Origin: Pedobacter sp. KBS0701
Lineage (GTDB): Bacteria; Bacteroidota; Bacteroidia; Sphingobacteriales; Sphingobacteriaceae
Reading direction: 5' to 3'
Assembly: GCF_005938645.2 (NCBI RefSeq)
Contig: NZ_CP042171.1
Location: 1,984,001 to 2,048,000 of the forward strand
Length of the DNA: 64,000 nt
The position numbers were made by a program, and so were the translations under genes. Below, one piece after another: positions 14,909 through 23,201 of this stretch (positions are counted from its first letter, which is position 1; each line of letters starts with the position of its first letter). The notes beneath the pieces were generated by a model that saw nothing but the letters and a program-made list of their open reading frames with translations, was not told the origin of the DNA and made no database searches.

Positions 14909-17859
14909 ATTTATTAGGTCGACAACAAATCGCCGGAATTCCAACAGCAATCAATGAGTTATTTAAAAATGCTCATGATGCCTATGCAGACAATGTTGAT
15001 ATTGATTATTTAAGGAAAGATAAACTTTTAGTTCTAAGAGATGATGGTCTCGGAATGACAAAGAAGGACTTTGAGTCCAGATGGCTAACACTTGGTACAG
15101 AAAGTAAGTTTACCAATCGTAAGATTCCAGCACCTCCTCAAGATCCTGATAAGAAACCCCGACCGATTATGGGAGAAAAGGGGATTGGCAGGTTAGCAAT
15201 TGCTTCAATTGGCAATCAAGTTTTAGTTTTAACTAAAGCAAAACGCACTAACGAAGATCATAAAATAGTTGCTGCATTTATTAACTGGAGCATATTTGAA
15301 TTACCTGGATTGGATCTTGATGATGTTATCGTTCCTATTAGAGAATTTGATTCAATGCCCGATTCAGATGATATCAACGAAATGAAAGACGAGTTAATTA
15401 TATCGCTAAAAGCACTCGTTGATAAAGATGATATTACAGAGGAAGAATCAAAAATTATTTGTGATAATATTAGAAGTTTCGTGGTATCTCCTAAACAGCT
15501 AGACCAACATATATTAGGTGACTTCTCATTTGACAACAATTATTTCGGAACACATTTTTACATATCCCCTGTAGACGAAACATTAAACAATGATATAGAT
15601 GGAGACAAAAGTTCGAGTGATGCGACAAAAATAGAAAAAATGCTTATGGGGTTTACTAATACAATGACCCCTGGGCATCCTAAGCCGGATATTAGTGTAG
15701 CCTTTCGCGACTACAGAAGTAATGACGGTACATATTTTAATATTTTAGATAAAGATGAATTTTTTACGGAAGAGGATTTTGAAATTGCTGATCATCACTT
15801 TCAAGGAAGATTTGATCTTTATGGACAATTTTCTGGAATGATAAAAATATATCAAGATAAAAGCTTTGATCATAAAATTTCCTGGAACAATAATAATTAC
15901 CGTGAAACAGATTGCGGGCCATTCTCGATTAACTTAGCATATATACAGGGCAGACTAAAACAATCGATTATTGATTTTGAATCGCACACTAGGATAATTG
16001 CCAAAGGTGATAAATATGGTGGACTTTACATCTATAGAGATAATATTAGAATTTTACCGTATGGAAATCAAGATTATGATTTCATAGACATTGAAAAGAA
16101 CAGAACTAAAAGTGCATCATTTTACTTCTTTAGTTATAGAAGGATGTTTGGAGTAATAGATGTCAGTAAAAAAGAGAATTTCAAACTAAAAGAAAAGGCA
16201 GGAAGAGAAGGATTCATTGAAAATAAAGCTTATCGGCAATTACAAGATATTTTAAAAAATTTCTTCCTACAATTGGCCGCTGATTTCTTTAGAGAAGGAA
16301 ATTCTGGAAGTCCAAAATCAGAGTTTTGGGTTAAAAAAAGATCCGAACGTGAGAATTATTACAAAGCGCTAGAGCGAAGAGACCTCCAAGCAAAAGTGAG
16401 AAAGGAAAAATTTCAAATTGCACTTAATGATTTTTTTGACAATTTAAATTCTAAAAAATACAAGAATGAGATTGATGAGATTTTGATGAATTCCGAAAAG
16501 CAAATAAGTTCAGTTGCATACATAGAGGATCCAGAAGAGGCTAGTCAAGCATTAATTGCTTATGAAATTTCTGCAAGAAAATCAATCGAGGATTATAAAC
16601 AAAGAATCAAAGTTTCACAGCCAAAAGGATTTACGATTTCAAAAGAAACTAGAAAAGATTTCGATGCCTATATCACAGAGATTCAAAAGTTAGAATTTGG
16701 AATTCTTCAGCAAGCAAATAATAGTATAGACTCGCTGATTGATGATTATACTACCCGACTAAACATAGAAATTAGTAAGCGAAAAAGATTAGAGCAGGCT
16801 GTTGATTATATATCTATTGAGGCAAAAAAAACAGCCTCAATGAAGCAAAAGGAAGCTAAAGAAGCAGTTTCAGAAATCACTTCTAGGGTCAAAGATTTAA
16901 CAAGTGACTTGATGATCGATCTTGATAATCAAATTCGAGATGTCAAGGATCGATTCAAGACACTCAATTTAAAAGAATCAGAAGACTTTGATCTTGTAGA
17001 AGAACGTAAATTAATGGAAGCAGATATAGGGCGTGGCAAAGATAGAGTAACTAATGTCCTAGAAAGCATAATACGTCAACTCCAAGGCATTTATTGGGAT
17101 AAAAATCCTGAAAATGAAATTATTACAAATGATCAAATAGCTGATGCATTGGCGGAAGAGGTTGATGAACTTAGGGAAAGATTACAAACCGACATTGAAT
17201 TAAGCCAACTGGGATTGGCTGTAGGTGTAATTCATCATGAGTTTAGTAGCACTATTAAATCAATTAGAGGAAGTATAAAAGATTTAGGTGCTTGGGCTGA
17301 TGTCAACGACAAACTTGATTCCGTATACAAAAACATAAAAATAAATTTCGAACATTTAGATAAGTATCTAAAGCTTTTTACCCCTTTAAATCGGCGATTA
17401 AATTATGAAAAAGAAGAAATTCATGCTCATGAAATAAAGACCTTTTTAATAGATCTATTCGGTAGTAGATTAAATAGACATAATGTGCAATTTAAGCACA
17501 CTAATGGATTTACTAACAAAATAATAGTCGGCCATAAATCAACATTCTTTCCAGTTTTTGTTAATCTAATTGATAATGCTATACACTGGCTAAATCAGAT
17601 TCAAGGTAGTGAAGATAAACTGATAAGGCTGCACGCTGATGATTCTGGGATTTATATTTCCAATAATGGACCACAAATTCCTTTACAGGATTCAGATAGA
17701 ATATTTGAATTAGGTTTTACAAGAAAACTGAAAGGACGAGGAATGGGTTTGCATATAAGTAGAGAAGTGCTTGAGGCGGACAATTACAGACTTTTTTTAG
17801 ATTCGCCTAGATCAGGTGCAAACGTTACATTTAAAATTGAGCCTTTTAATCCCGCATAA
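14875..17859 (+). CDS. Double GHKL protein: MORC/Hsp90-like ATPase plus C-terminal histidine-kinase-like module
   Basis: A 994-residue protein. The N-terminal GHKL ATPase has the N-box ELFKNAHDA (E28, N32, D35), G1 DDGLGM (56-61) and G2 GEKGIGR (100-106), as in MutL/MORC/Hsp90-type sensors. The middle is long and charged, with predicted coiled coil at about 510-760. The C-terminal part looks like a sensor kinase: an H-box-like GVIHHEFSS with H787/H788, N-box NLIDNAIHW (N901), a weakened G1 (SNNGPQIP), an F-box (RIFELGFTRK) and G2 GRGMGLHIS (954-961). The next gene encodes a receiver protein, so phosphotransfer from H787 or H788 is plausible. It overlaps the methyltransferase gene by 34 bases. 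Confidence 0.88.
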   Translation: MANFKARARALDLLGRQQIAGIPTAINELFKNAHDAYADNVDIDYLRKDKLLVLRDDGLGMTKKDFESRWLTLGTESKFTNRKIPAPPQDPDKKPRPIMGEKGIGRLAIASIGNQVLVLTKAKRTNEDHKIVAAFINWSIFELPGLDLDDVIVPIREFDSMPDSDDINEMKDELIISLKALVDKDDITEEESKIICDNIRSFVVSPKQLDQHILGDFSFDNNYFGTHFYISPVDETLNNDIDGDKSSSDATKIEKMLMGFTNTMTPGHPKPDISVAFRDYRSNDGTYFNILDKDEFFTEEDFEIADHHFQGRFDLYGQFSGMIKIYQDKSFDHKISWNNNNYRETDCGPFSINLAYIQGRLKQSIIDFESHTRIIAKGDKYGGLYIYRDNIRILPYGNQDYDFIDIEKNRTKSASFYFFSYRRMFGVIDVSKKENFKLKEKAGREGFIENKAYRQLQDILKNFFLQLAADFFREGNSGSPKSEFWVKKRSERENYYKALERRDLQAKVRKEKFQIALNDFFDNLNSKKYKNEIDEILMNSEKQISSVAYIEDPEEASQALIAYEISARKSIEDYKQRIKVSQPKGFTISKETRKDFDAYITEIQKLEFGILQQANNSIDSLIDDYTTRLNIEISKRKRLEQAVDYISIEAKKTASMKQKEAKEAVSEITSRVKDLTSDLMIDLDNQIRDVKDRFKTLNLKESEDFDLVEERKLMEADIGRGKDRVTNVLESIIRQLQGIYWDKNPENEIITNDQIADALAEEVDELRERLQTDIELSQLGLAVGVIHHEFSSTIKSIRGSIKDLGAWADVNDKLDSVYKNIKINFEHLDKYLKLFTPLNRRLNYEKEEIHAHEIKTFLIDLFGSRLNRHNVQFKHTNGFTNKIIVGHKSTFFPVFVNLIDNAIHWLNQIQGSEDKLIRLHADDSGIYISNNGPQIPLQDSDRIFELGFTRKLKGRGMGLHISREVLEADNYRLFLDSPRSGANVTFKIEPFNPA

Positions 17860-19491
17860 ATGACGACTCCTTTTTTTGATAGTTCCAAAATCATAGCAAA
17901 TGATTTTTTACAAAGTATAATTTTTATTGATGACAGAGCCTTCTTAAAAGAACATACTGAAGACTTGAATCAAAAACAACATGATTTCGATAGTTTAAAA
18001 ATTACTAATGCATTTGCTGAAAAGCAAAAAATATGTGCCGTATATAATCCAAAAACACTAAAAGATATTGATAACCTTGCAATAATTGCAAAAAAAGCCG
18101 ATATAACAGTTATTGATTGGCAGATTAACCTTGAACCAGTTGCGATAGCAAAAGATAAAGAAGAAGAAGACGCAGACAATGACGATACTAGGGGGCCGCA
18201 CACCTTGAAAATTATCAAGGAAATTCTTTCTGATCCATTAATGGGTAGAGGAAGTTTAAAGCTAATATTGGTCTATACTGGTGAGATTGATTTGCCTGGT
18301 ATTACAAAAACTATTTTTGATGAGCTTTCAACACAAAATATACAGGGTTTGAAAGAAGGAGATTGCGAAGTTTTCACAGAAAATATTAAGATTTTAGTTG
18401 TAGCTAAACCTGAAATAGATGGGGTTCATGATTCTAAATTTAAATATAATAAAGAACTTCAATCTAAAATTCAACGGTATGAAGATTTGCCTGACTTTAT
18501 TTTAAATGAGTTTAGTTCAATGACTTCAGGATTACTAAGTAATTTTGTTTTAAGATCCATGACAGTTTTACGAAATAATACTTTTAGATTGATAAAGTTA
18601 TATAATAAAGAGCTTGATGCTGCCTTTATTACTCATAGGATAATGCTTCCAAATCAAGATGATTCAGTAAGTTTATTGATTGAAATGCTATCCAATTCAA
18701 TTGAAGCATTATTAAATTATAATCAAACAAATAATAGCATTAGTAAGGAAGATATTGGAAATTGGATTGAAACTCGTGAATTTGGTGAGAAGATTTTAAT
18801 TGCCAATAGGGAATTTGTGGTAGATAAAGATTTTGTAAGAGATTGTTTAAATGATAGTTTCATTTCTTCAATTAAAAAAAGATGGGGAGACGAAATATCT
18901 GGAAAAAAAGAAATTGAGATAAAAAAAGATTACGAAAAGCTCTTTAAAAATTTCCCTTATCTGTTTCGATCCGATGGTGATACTTCAAATATTAATGAAT
19001 TTTTTTCAATTTTATCGCATCATAAAAGTCATCTAAAACAGCCATCAGCAATTCCATTTCTTTCTTTGGGAAGTATTATAAAACAAATTAATACTGAACG
19101 ATATTTTGTTTGTCTTCAGGCTAAGTGTGATAGTGTAAGAATAAGCGAGCCAAGAAAATTTATGTTTTTACCTTTGGAATTAGTAAAAGAGGGTCAATCA
19201 TTTAACATAGTAGTTGATGAGAATGATACACTTTTCAAGTTAAAGCTTATCAAAAGTTCATATGATATTCGGACAATAATTTTTAAGCCTACACAAGAAA
19301 ACTCAACAATTGTAGGGGTTCTGGAGGATCCTGATTATATTTTTATATCTACTCATGGAGAAAAATATAAATGGGTATCTGATCTTAAAGATGCACACGC
19401 GCAAAGAATTGCTAACAATTATGCTGCTCAGGTATCAAGAGTTGGATTAGATGAATCGGAATGGCTAAGAAGATGGTCTAATAATAATTAA
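17860..19491 (+). CDS. Receiver-domain protein, partner of the double GHKL kinase
   Basis: A 543-residue protein whose ATG directly follows the upstream stop. The first 190 residues have the response-regulator receiver layout with all key residues: D24/D25 (IIFIDDRAF), phospho-acceptor candidate D86 (ITVIDWQI), T140 (LILVYTG) and K183-P184 (LVVAKPE). An acidic insert (about 98-110) separates strands. The C-terminal 350 residues match no output domain I know: they are helical with several charged stretches (IKKRWGDEISGKKEIEIKKD) and no DNA-binding motif. It probably relays the kinase signal to the ATPase-nuclease encoded next, three bases downstream. Confidence 0.85.
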   Translation: MTTPFFDSSKIIANDFLQSIIFIDDRAFLKEHTEDLNQKQHDFDSLKITNAFAEKQKICAVYNPKTLKDIDNLAIIAKKADITVIDWQINLEPVAIAKDKEEEDADNDDTRGPHTLKIIKEILSDPLMGRGSLKLILVYTGEIDLPGITKTIFDELSTQNIQGLKEGDCEVFTENIKILVVAKPEIDGVHDSKFKYNKELQSKIQRYEDLPDFILNEFSSMTSGLLSNFVLRSMTVLRNNTFRLIKLYNKELDAAFITHRIMLPNQDDSVSLLIEMLSNSIEALLNYNQTNNSISKEDIGNWIETREFGEKILIANREFVVDKDFVRDCLNDSFISSIKKRWGDEISGKKEIEIKKDYEKLFKNFPYLFRSDGDTSNINEFFSILSHHKSHLKQPSAIPFLSLGSIIKQINTERYFVCLQAKCDSVRISEPRKFMFLPLELVKEGQSFNIVVDENDTLFKLKLIKSSYDIRTIIFKPTQENSTIVGVLEDPDYIFISTHGEKYKWVSDLKDAHAQRIANNYAAQVSRVGLDESEWLRRWSNNN

Positions 19492-19494
19492 TAT

Positions 19495-21288
19495 ATGCTA
19501 ACGTCTCTCGATTTATTATTGAAAAATATTAGAAGTGCAAAATCTGCAAATACTTTTAATAAATACATAGATTTTATTCAATTCCCATTCTATAGAAATT
19601 TAGAAATTAATACCCGTATAAATTTTATGTTTCCTTTGACTGTTTTTATAGGTCAAAATGGCTGCGGTAAAAGCTCGGCATTACATGCTTTATATGGATC
19701 TGTTCTTAATAAAACTCCGTCTGAGTTTTGGTTTGACACCAAACTCGATCCTATTAAATATTATGATGACGCTAAGCGGAGGCACTCGTTTTGGTATTCA
19801 TTTAGAGAAAGTAATCAAGAAAAACAAGTTGTTAAAGCGAGAATAAAAAGAAAAGACGATCCAAATTATTGGGAGACAAGCAGACCTTTAGTTTGGGCTG
19901 GAATGGATAAAAAAATGTCACGAAATAAGCCTCTTCTGAAAGACGTTTTGTATCTCGACTTTAGAGGGGAGTTAAGTGCTTTTGATAAATTCTTTTATTT
20001 TGGTAATACTAAAGGTAGTAAGGCTAAAAATAAACAAGAATTTATCAGAACAAAATCTGTATCACTTAATAATATCTTTGAAGGAAATAAATTGCTTATA
20101 AGTTCTAGCAAAAGGGCACTCAATGATCCAATGGAAATTCTGACATCTGATGAGTTGGAAAGTATTTCATATATTCTTGGGAGAAACTATAAATCTGGAA
20201 AGTCAGTAAAACATTCAATTTTTAGAAATGAGGGATATTCAGTTCTATTTGAAACAGAGTATGCATTATATTCTGAAGCTTTTGCAGGAAGTGGTGAAAT
20301 GGCCGTTGTACGCTTAGTTCAAGAAGTTTTAAAGGCAAATGATTATTCATTAATTTTATTGGATGAGCCAGAAGTTTCACTTCATCCAGGTGCACAAGAA
20401 AGGTTGAAGATATTTTTACTAAATCAAATTTTAATAAAAAAGCACCAAATTATTATAACAAGTCATTCACCTTCTATTGCTCGAGCATTGCCGGCTGAAT
20501 CATTAAAAGTTTTCTATCAAAACCCCCAAAATGGCAGATTTTTAGTTACTGAAAATCTATTGCCTGAGGAAGCATTTTTTCACATTGAATTTCCAATTGA
20601 GGTACCCAAGAATATAATAGTTGAAGATAGATTAGCAAAAGATATCATAGATTCTATGATTAAAAGTCTTGGACAAGCCACAGCAAATCTTTTTAACGTT
20701 AAATTTAATCCAGGCGGAGAGTCAGTAATCAAGAAAGAATTTATAAGCGTTTTTTGCAGAACACCCAATTCTAAAGATTATGTAATTTTTGACGGAGATC
20801 AAAAGATTAATGACGTCCATTATGATTGGAAGAGTTTTCCGGTAGATTCCATTACTGAACCGTTCTTGAGGCAAAAAATTAAAGAACAAACTAATGAAGA
20901 AATAAAGTTTTCTGTTGATGGCGGAAATGGCGTAAGTAATAAGGAACAAAAAATTGAGCTTTTGAAGCAATATCTCGATTATTACAATAAAAATGTTTTT
21001 TACTTACCTGGAAAAATTCCCGAAGACATTATTTGGGATTCTGAAAAGGCATCTCAATTGATAGGAATTTCTATAGTTGATCCAGAAGAGTTAAAAATTC
21101 TAGAAATTGAATTGGGCCAATTAAATTCTGCCAAATTAAAATTTGCTAAAGTTGCTGATATTGTAATGGGAAATTCTAGCAATGAATCAATCACAAGTAT
21201 TCATAAAATTTTTATTCAGGCTTGGATTTTAAAAGAAAATTCCGAATTCCGTGAACTGAAGAATATTATCTTACAAATTAAGAAATAA
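19495..21288 (+). CDS. OLD-like AAA/ABC ATPase with TOPRIM-type C terminus
   Basis: A 597-residue protein. It has Walker A GQNGCGKS (53-60), an ABC-like signature (AGSGEMAVVRL), Walker B LILLDEPEVSLHPG (D290, E291) and a switch H324 (TSHSPS). After residue 370 a region resembling an OLD-family TOPRIM nuclease follows, with E377 (NIIVEDRLAKDI) and D433/D435 (VIFDGDQ) as candidate metal ligands. OLD nucleases act as effectors in several phage-defence systems. As last gene of the operon it is the best effector candidate. A second acidic patch beyond 480 is of unknown role. Confidence 0.85.
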   Translation: MLTSLDLLLKNIRSAKSANTFNKYIDFIQFPFYRNLEINTRINFMFPLTVFIGQNGCGKSSALHALYGSVLNKTPSEFWFDTKLDPIKYYDDAKRRHSFWYSFRESNQEKQVVKARIKRKDDPNYWETSRPLVWAGMDKKMSRNKPLLKDVLYLDFRGELSAFDKFFYFGNTKGSKAKNKQEFIRTKSVSLNNIFEGNKLLISSSKRALNDPMEILTSDELESISYILGRNYKSGKSVKHSIFRNEGYSVLFETEYALYSEAFAGSGEMAVVRLVQEVLKANDYSLILLDEPEVSLHPGAQERLKIFLLNQILIKKHQIIITSHSPSIARALPAESLKVFYQNPQNGRFLVTENLLPEEAFFHIEFPIEVPKNIIVEDRLAKDIIDSMIKSLGQATANLFNVKFNPGGESVIKKEFISVFCRTPNSKDYVIFDGDQKINDVHYDWKSFPVDSITEPFLRQKIKEQTNEEIKFSVDGGNGVSNKEQKIELLKQYLDYYNKNVFYLPGKIPEDIIWDSEKASQLIGISIVDPEELKILEIELGQLNSAKLKFAKVADIVMGNSSNESITSIHKIFIQAWILKENSEFRELKNIILQIKK

Positions 21289-21691
21289 GCAATACGATTT
21301 TTTCTTCTTCTATTTGATAGGTAGGCTCGTTGAATGTACTCAATCTTTACCAACCTATCATATTTCGCCATCTTTCGAAATAAGACGAAGTTTAGGGATA
21401 ACATACTATTGTTTCTTTGCCTTCTAATGCCTATGTGATGAGTAAATATACCTATCTCTTTTTCAAGTTCCTTATATAGTATTTCAAAAGCCTTCGTTAC
21501 AAGGTTTGCATAGCAGTTTGTATGACGAAAGACTACCTCCTAAGAAGTTATGTGTAATATGTCTTTAGATGAGTTTTCAAGATTTTATGTTTTATTACAA
21601 CTGTAATTCTGACATGAGATTAATAATGCTAAAAAAAATATTTTAATAAACTGGGTGCGAAACGCACCCAGCTCTATTTCTACTTTGCTAA
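21289..21691. other. Intergenic region after the defence operon
   Basis: No coding sequence seen. GATAGGT near 21317 and ACCTATC near 21353 could pair as a weak terminator between convergent genes; short stretches such as CGAAAT repeat. Nothing else recognised. Confidence 0.5.
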
Positions 21692-22051
21692 CTATAAAGA
21701 TTGCTTTTTGGAAATGGTGGCAACCCTAAGTAGTTCAGCTAAATCTGGATTGTCATCATTCCAAATCGGTGCGTCTGAATTCCAGTATAAATTATGTAAT
21801 ACATTGTCTAAACTAGTCAACCCCTTTGAATACGTGCCTTTTCTAGTGTTAAGAGCAACACGTTCGCCTTTTTTAACCAACAATTTAGGAAATCTAAAAT
21901 AATGTCTCATTATGTTCGAAGTTTTTCCATTATTAAATGTGGTATCTAAAATTGCGTAATCGAACAGGTTGATATCGGCTGTAGCTTTAAGCATTACATA
22001 TTCATTTTTGGCATCGCCATGTTTTTTTATTGATAGTATTTCTAAACTCAT
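21692..22051 (-). CDS. Unknown small protein, beta-rich
   Basis: A 119-residue protein of unassigned family. Alternating hydrophobic strands (EYVMLKATADINLFDYAILD, FRFPKLLVKKGERVALNTRK) and the closing LHNLYWNSDAPIWNDDNPD pattern recall lamin-tail-like beta sandwiches (core basic residues, then a W/IWN motif), but the match is by eye only. It is downstream of the 22139 gene in the same direction with an 87-base gap, probably co-transcribed. Confidence 0.65.
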   Translation of the reverse strand: MSLEILSIKKHGDAKNEYVMLKATADINLFDYAILDTTFNNGKTSNIMRHYFRFPKLLVKKGERVALNTRKGTYSKGLTSLDNVLHNLYWNSDAPIWNDDNPDLAELLRVATISKKQSL

Positions 22052-22138
22052 TTTTTTATTTTATAATTAATAATAATTTAAATGCCGTTAGGCATTATAA
22101 TAGGCAGATAAGAACTTATCTGCCTAAATCTTCTGCTC

Positions 22139-22471
22139 TTAATTTAAAGCTGGTAACAGCCTCATATTTTTAGCTTCTTCAACTTGATGTGGCTTAGGTT
22201 TGGATGTAGAACCTTGCCAGCCCATAAAAACTGTCACCATAAAACGAAGGATATTTTCTTTACCGGCAATCTGTTTGAACTCCTTTATAGCTTCATCAGC
22301 AGAGCCAAAAGCTTTAATCCAAGTAGTTTCTGGCAAATAGCAGAATACAGGTTTTCTAGTGCCAATTTCGTAGGCAGGTACTACGCTGTGCCAGTCATTA
22401 TCTAAAAGGTCAGCAATTATTTGTTCGTGGTTGTCACGAACATCGTATGTGATTAAGTAATTTATTTTCAT
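22139..22471 (-). CDS. Unknown small protein
   Basis: A 110-residue protein from ATG 22471; an in-frame ATG at 22519 would add 16 basic residues (MSRIEAFKLKTIFKIR) that look like leader sequence. The start MKINYLITYDVRDNHEQIIA resembles the first strand and helix of ferredoxin-like folds such as Cas2 or VapD, but no CRISPR repeats are present and the rest (CYLPETTWIKAFG, RFMVTVFMGWQG) does not fit Cas2. Function unknown; likely cargo of the tRNA-Lys element. Confidence 0.65.
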   Translation of the reverse strand: MKINYLITYDVRDNHEQIIADLLDNDWHSVVPAYEIGTRKPVFCYLPETTWIKAFGSADEAIKEFKQIAGKENILRFMVTVFMGWQGSTSKPKPHQVEEAKNMRLLPALN

Positions 22472-22573
22472 TCTTATTTTAAAAATTGTTTTTAGTTTAA
22501 ATGCCTCAATACGAGACATGCTGATCCATATATCATCACAAATGATTAATATTTAAATATTTATAATAATATA

Positions 22574-22604
22574 TTTGGATATTTAAAATAAGTGTTTACT
22601 TTTG
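22574..22604 (+). promoter_or_regulatory. Consensus Bacteroidetes promoter with no ORF behind it
   Basis: TTTG at 22574-22577, a 19-base spacer and TACTTTTG at 22597-22604 match the TTTG/TAnnTTTG promoter at the standard spacing. It points right into a stretch without plus-strand ORFs until 23202. Confidence 0.7.
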
Positions 22605-22610
22605 CAGACC

Positions 22611-22840
22611 GCTTGGGAAGAGGTGTGCAATAAAAAACAACTTATAGTCATAAGTTAGGGTATACCAGCCCACAAGAAATTTGGTAATCAGTTTGGTTTA
22701 AACCATGCTCAATTCGAGGATGGCAATAAATAAATACTTCAAAACCTGACAAGGTAACCCAAAAAAATATCAGTTTTTTCTATCGCTTTGATAATCAGGT
22801 TAATAAATTTAAAAATATTAAAGCTGAAGATTGCTAATGA
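22611..22840 (+). ncRNA. Possible small RNA transcribed from the 22.6-kb promoter
   Basis: Downstream of the consensus promoter there is no ORF but several self-complementary pieces: AACTTATAGTCATAAGTT (perfect seven-base stem, 22639-22656) and TGGTTTAAACCA near 22696. A U-rich run (CAGTTTTTTC near 22772) could end the transcript. I do not recognise the family, and end points are guesses; a long leader for the gene at 23202 is the alternative. Confidence 0.35.
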
Positions 22841-22843
22841 AAA

Positions 22844-23136
22844 TTAAACTTGTTTCTTTTCGTCCAATTTAAACTGTTTTTGCATGTAACATTGCAGTAG
22901 CCTTGGTCGCTTCGTCCAGTAAAGGTTTGTGACAAAATCCCCAAGTCCTGTTGGTATTAGTTTATATTTTTCTTGCCCAGTATTCTGACTGGCAGGCATG
23001 TAAAAAAGATGTTGTATAAAACGAATTACGATTCCATCAGTATCTTCAATCCGATTTAGTACATCATTAGCAACAACTGTTCATCGCTCTGTAGATTAGA
23101 TAGAATTAAAATCAATACCCAGCAGTTATACATCAT
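22844..23136 (-). pseudogene. Frameshifted remnant of a small protein gene
   Basis: On the minus strand, ATG 23136 gives MMYNCWVLILILSNLQSDEQ, then the frame must shift near 23065 to continue VANDVLNRIEDTDGIVIRFI, YMPASQNTGQEKYKLIPTGL, WTKRPRLLQCYMQKQFKLDE and the TAA at 22844. The second block is clearly protein-like. About 97 codons; family unknown. Confidence 0.55.
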
Positions 23137-23201
23137 ATCTATTTGCGTGAAACTTACAGGATAAATTTTTCTATTTTAGTATTGAAATAATTATCTAAAA
23201 A

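Noticed and set aside
22139..22471. A Cas2-like protein
   Set aside because: Only the first strand-helix resembles Cas2; there is no CRISPR repeat array or other cas gene in the window.
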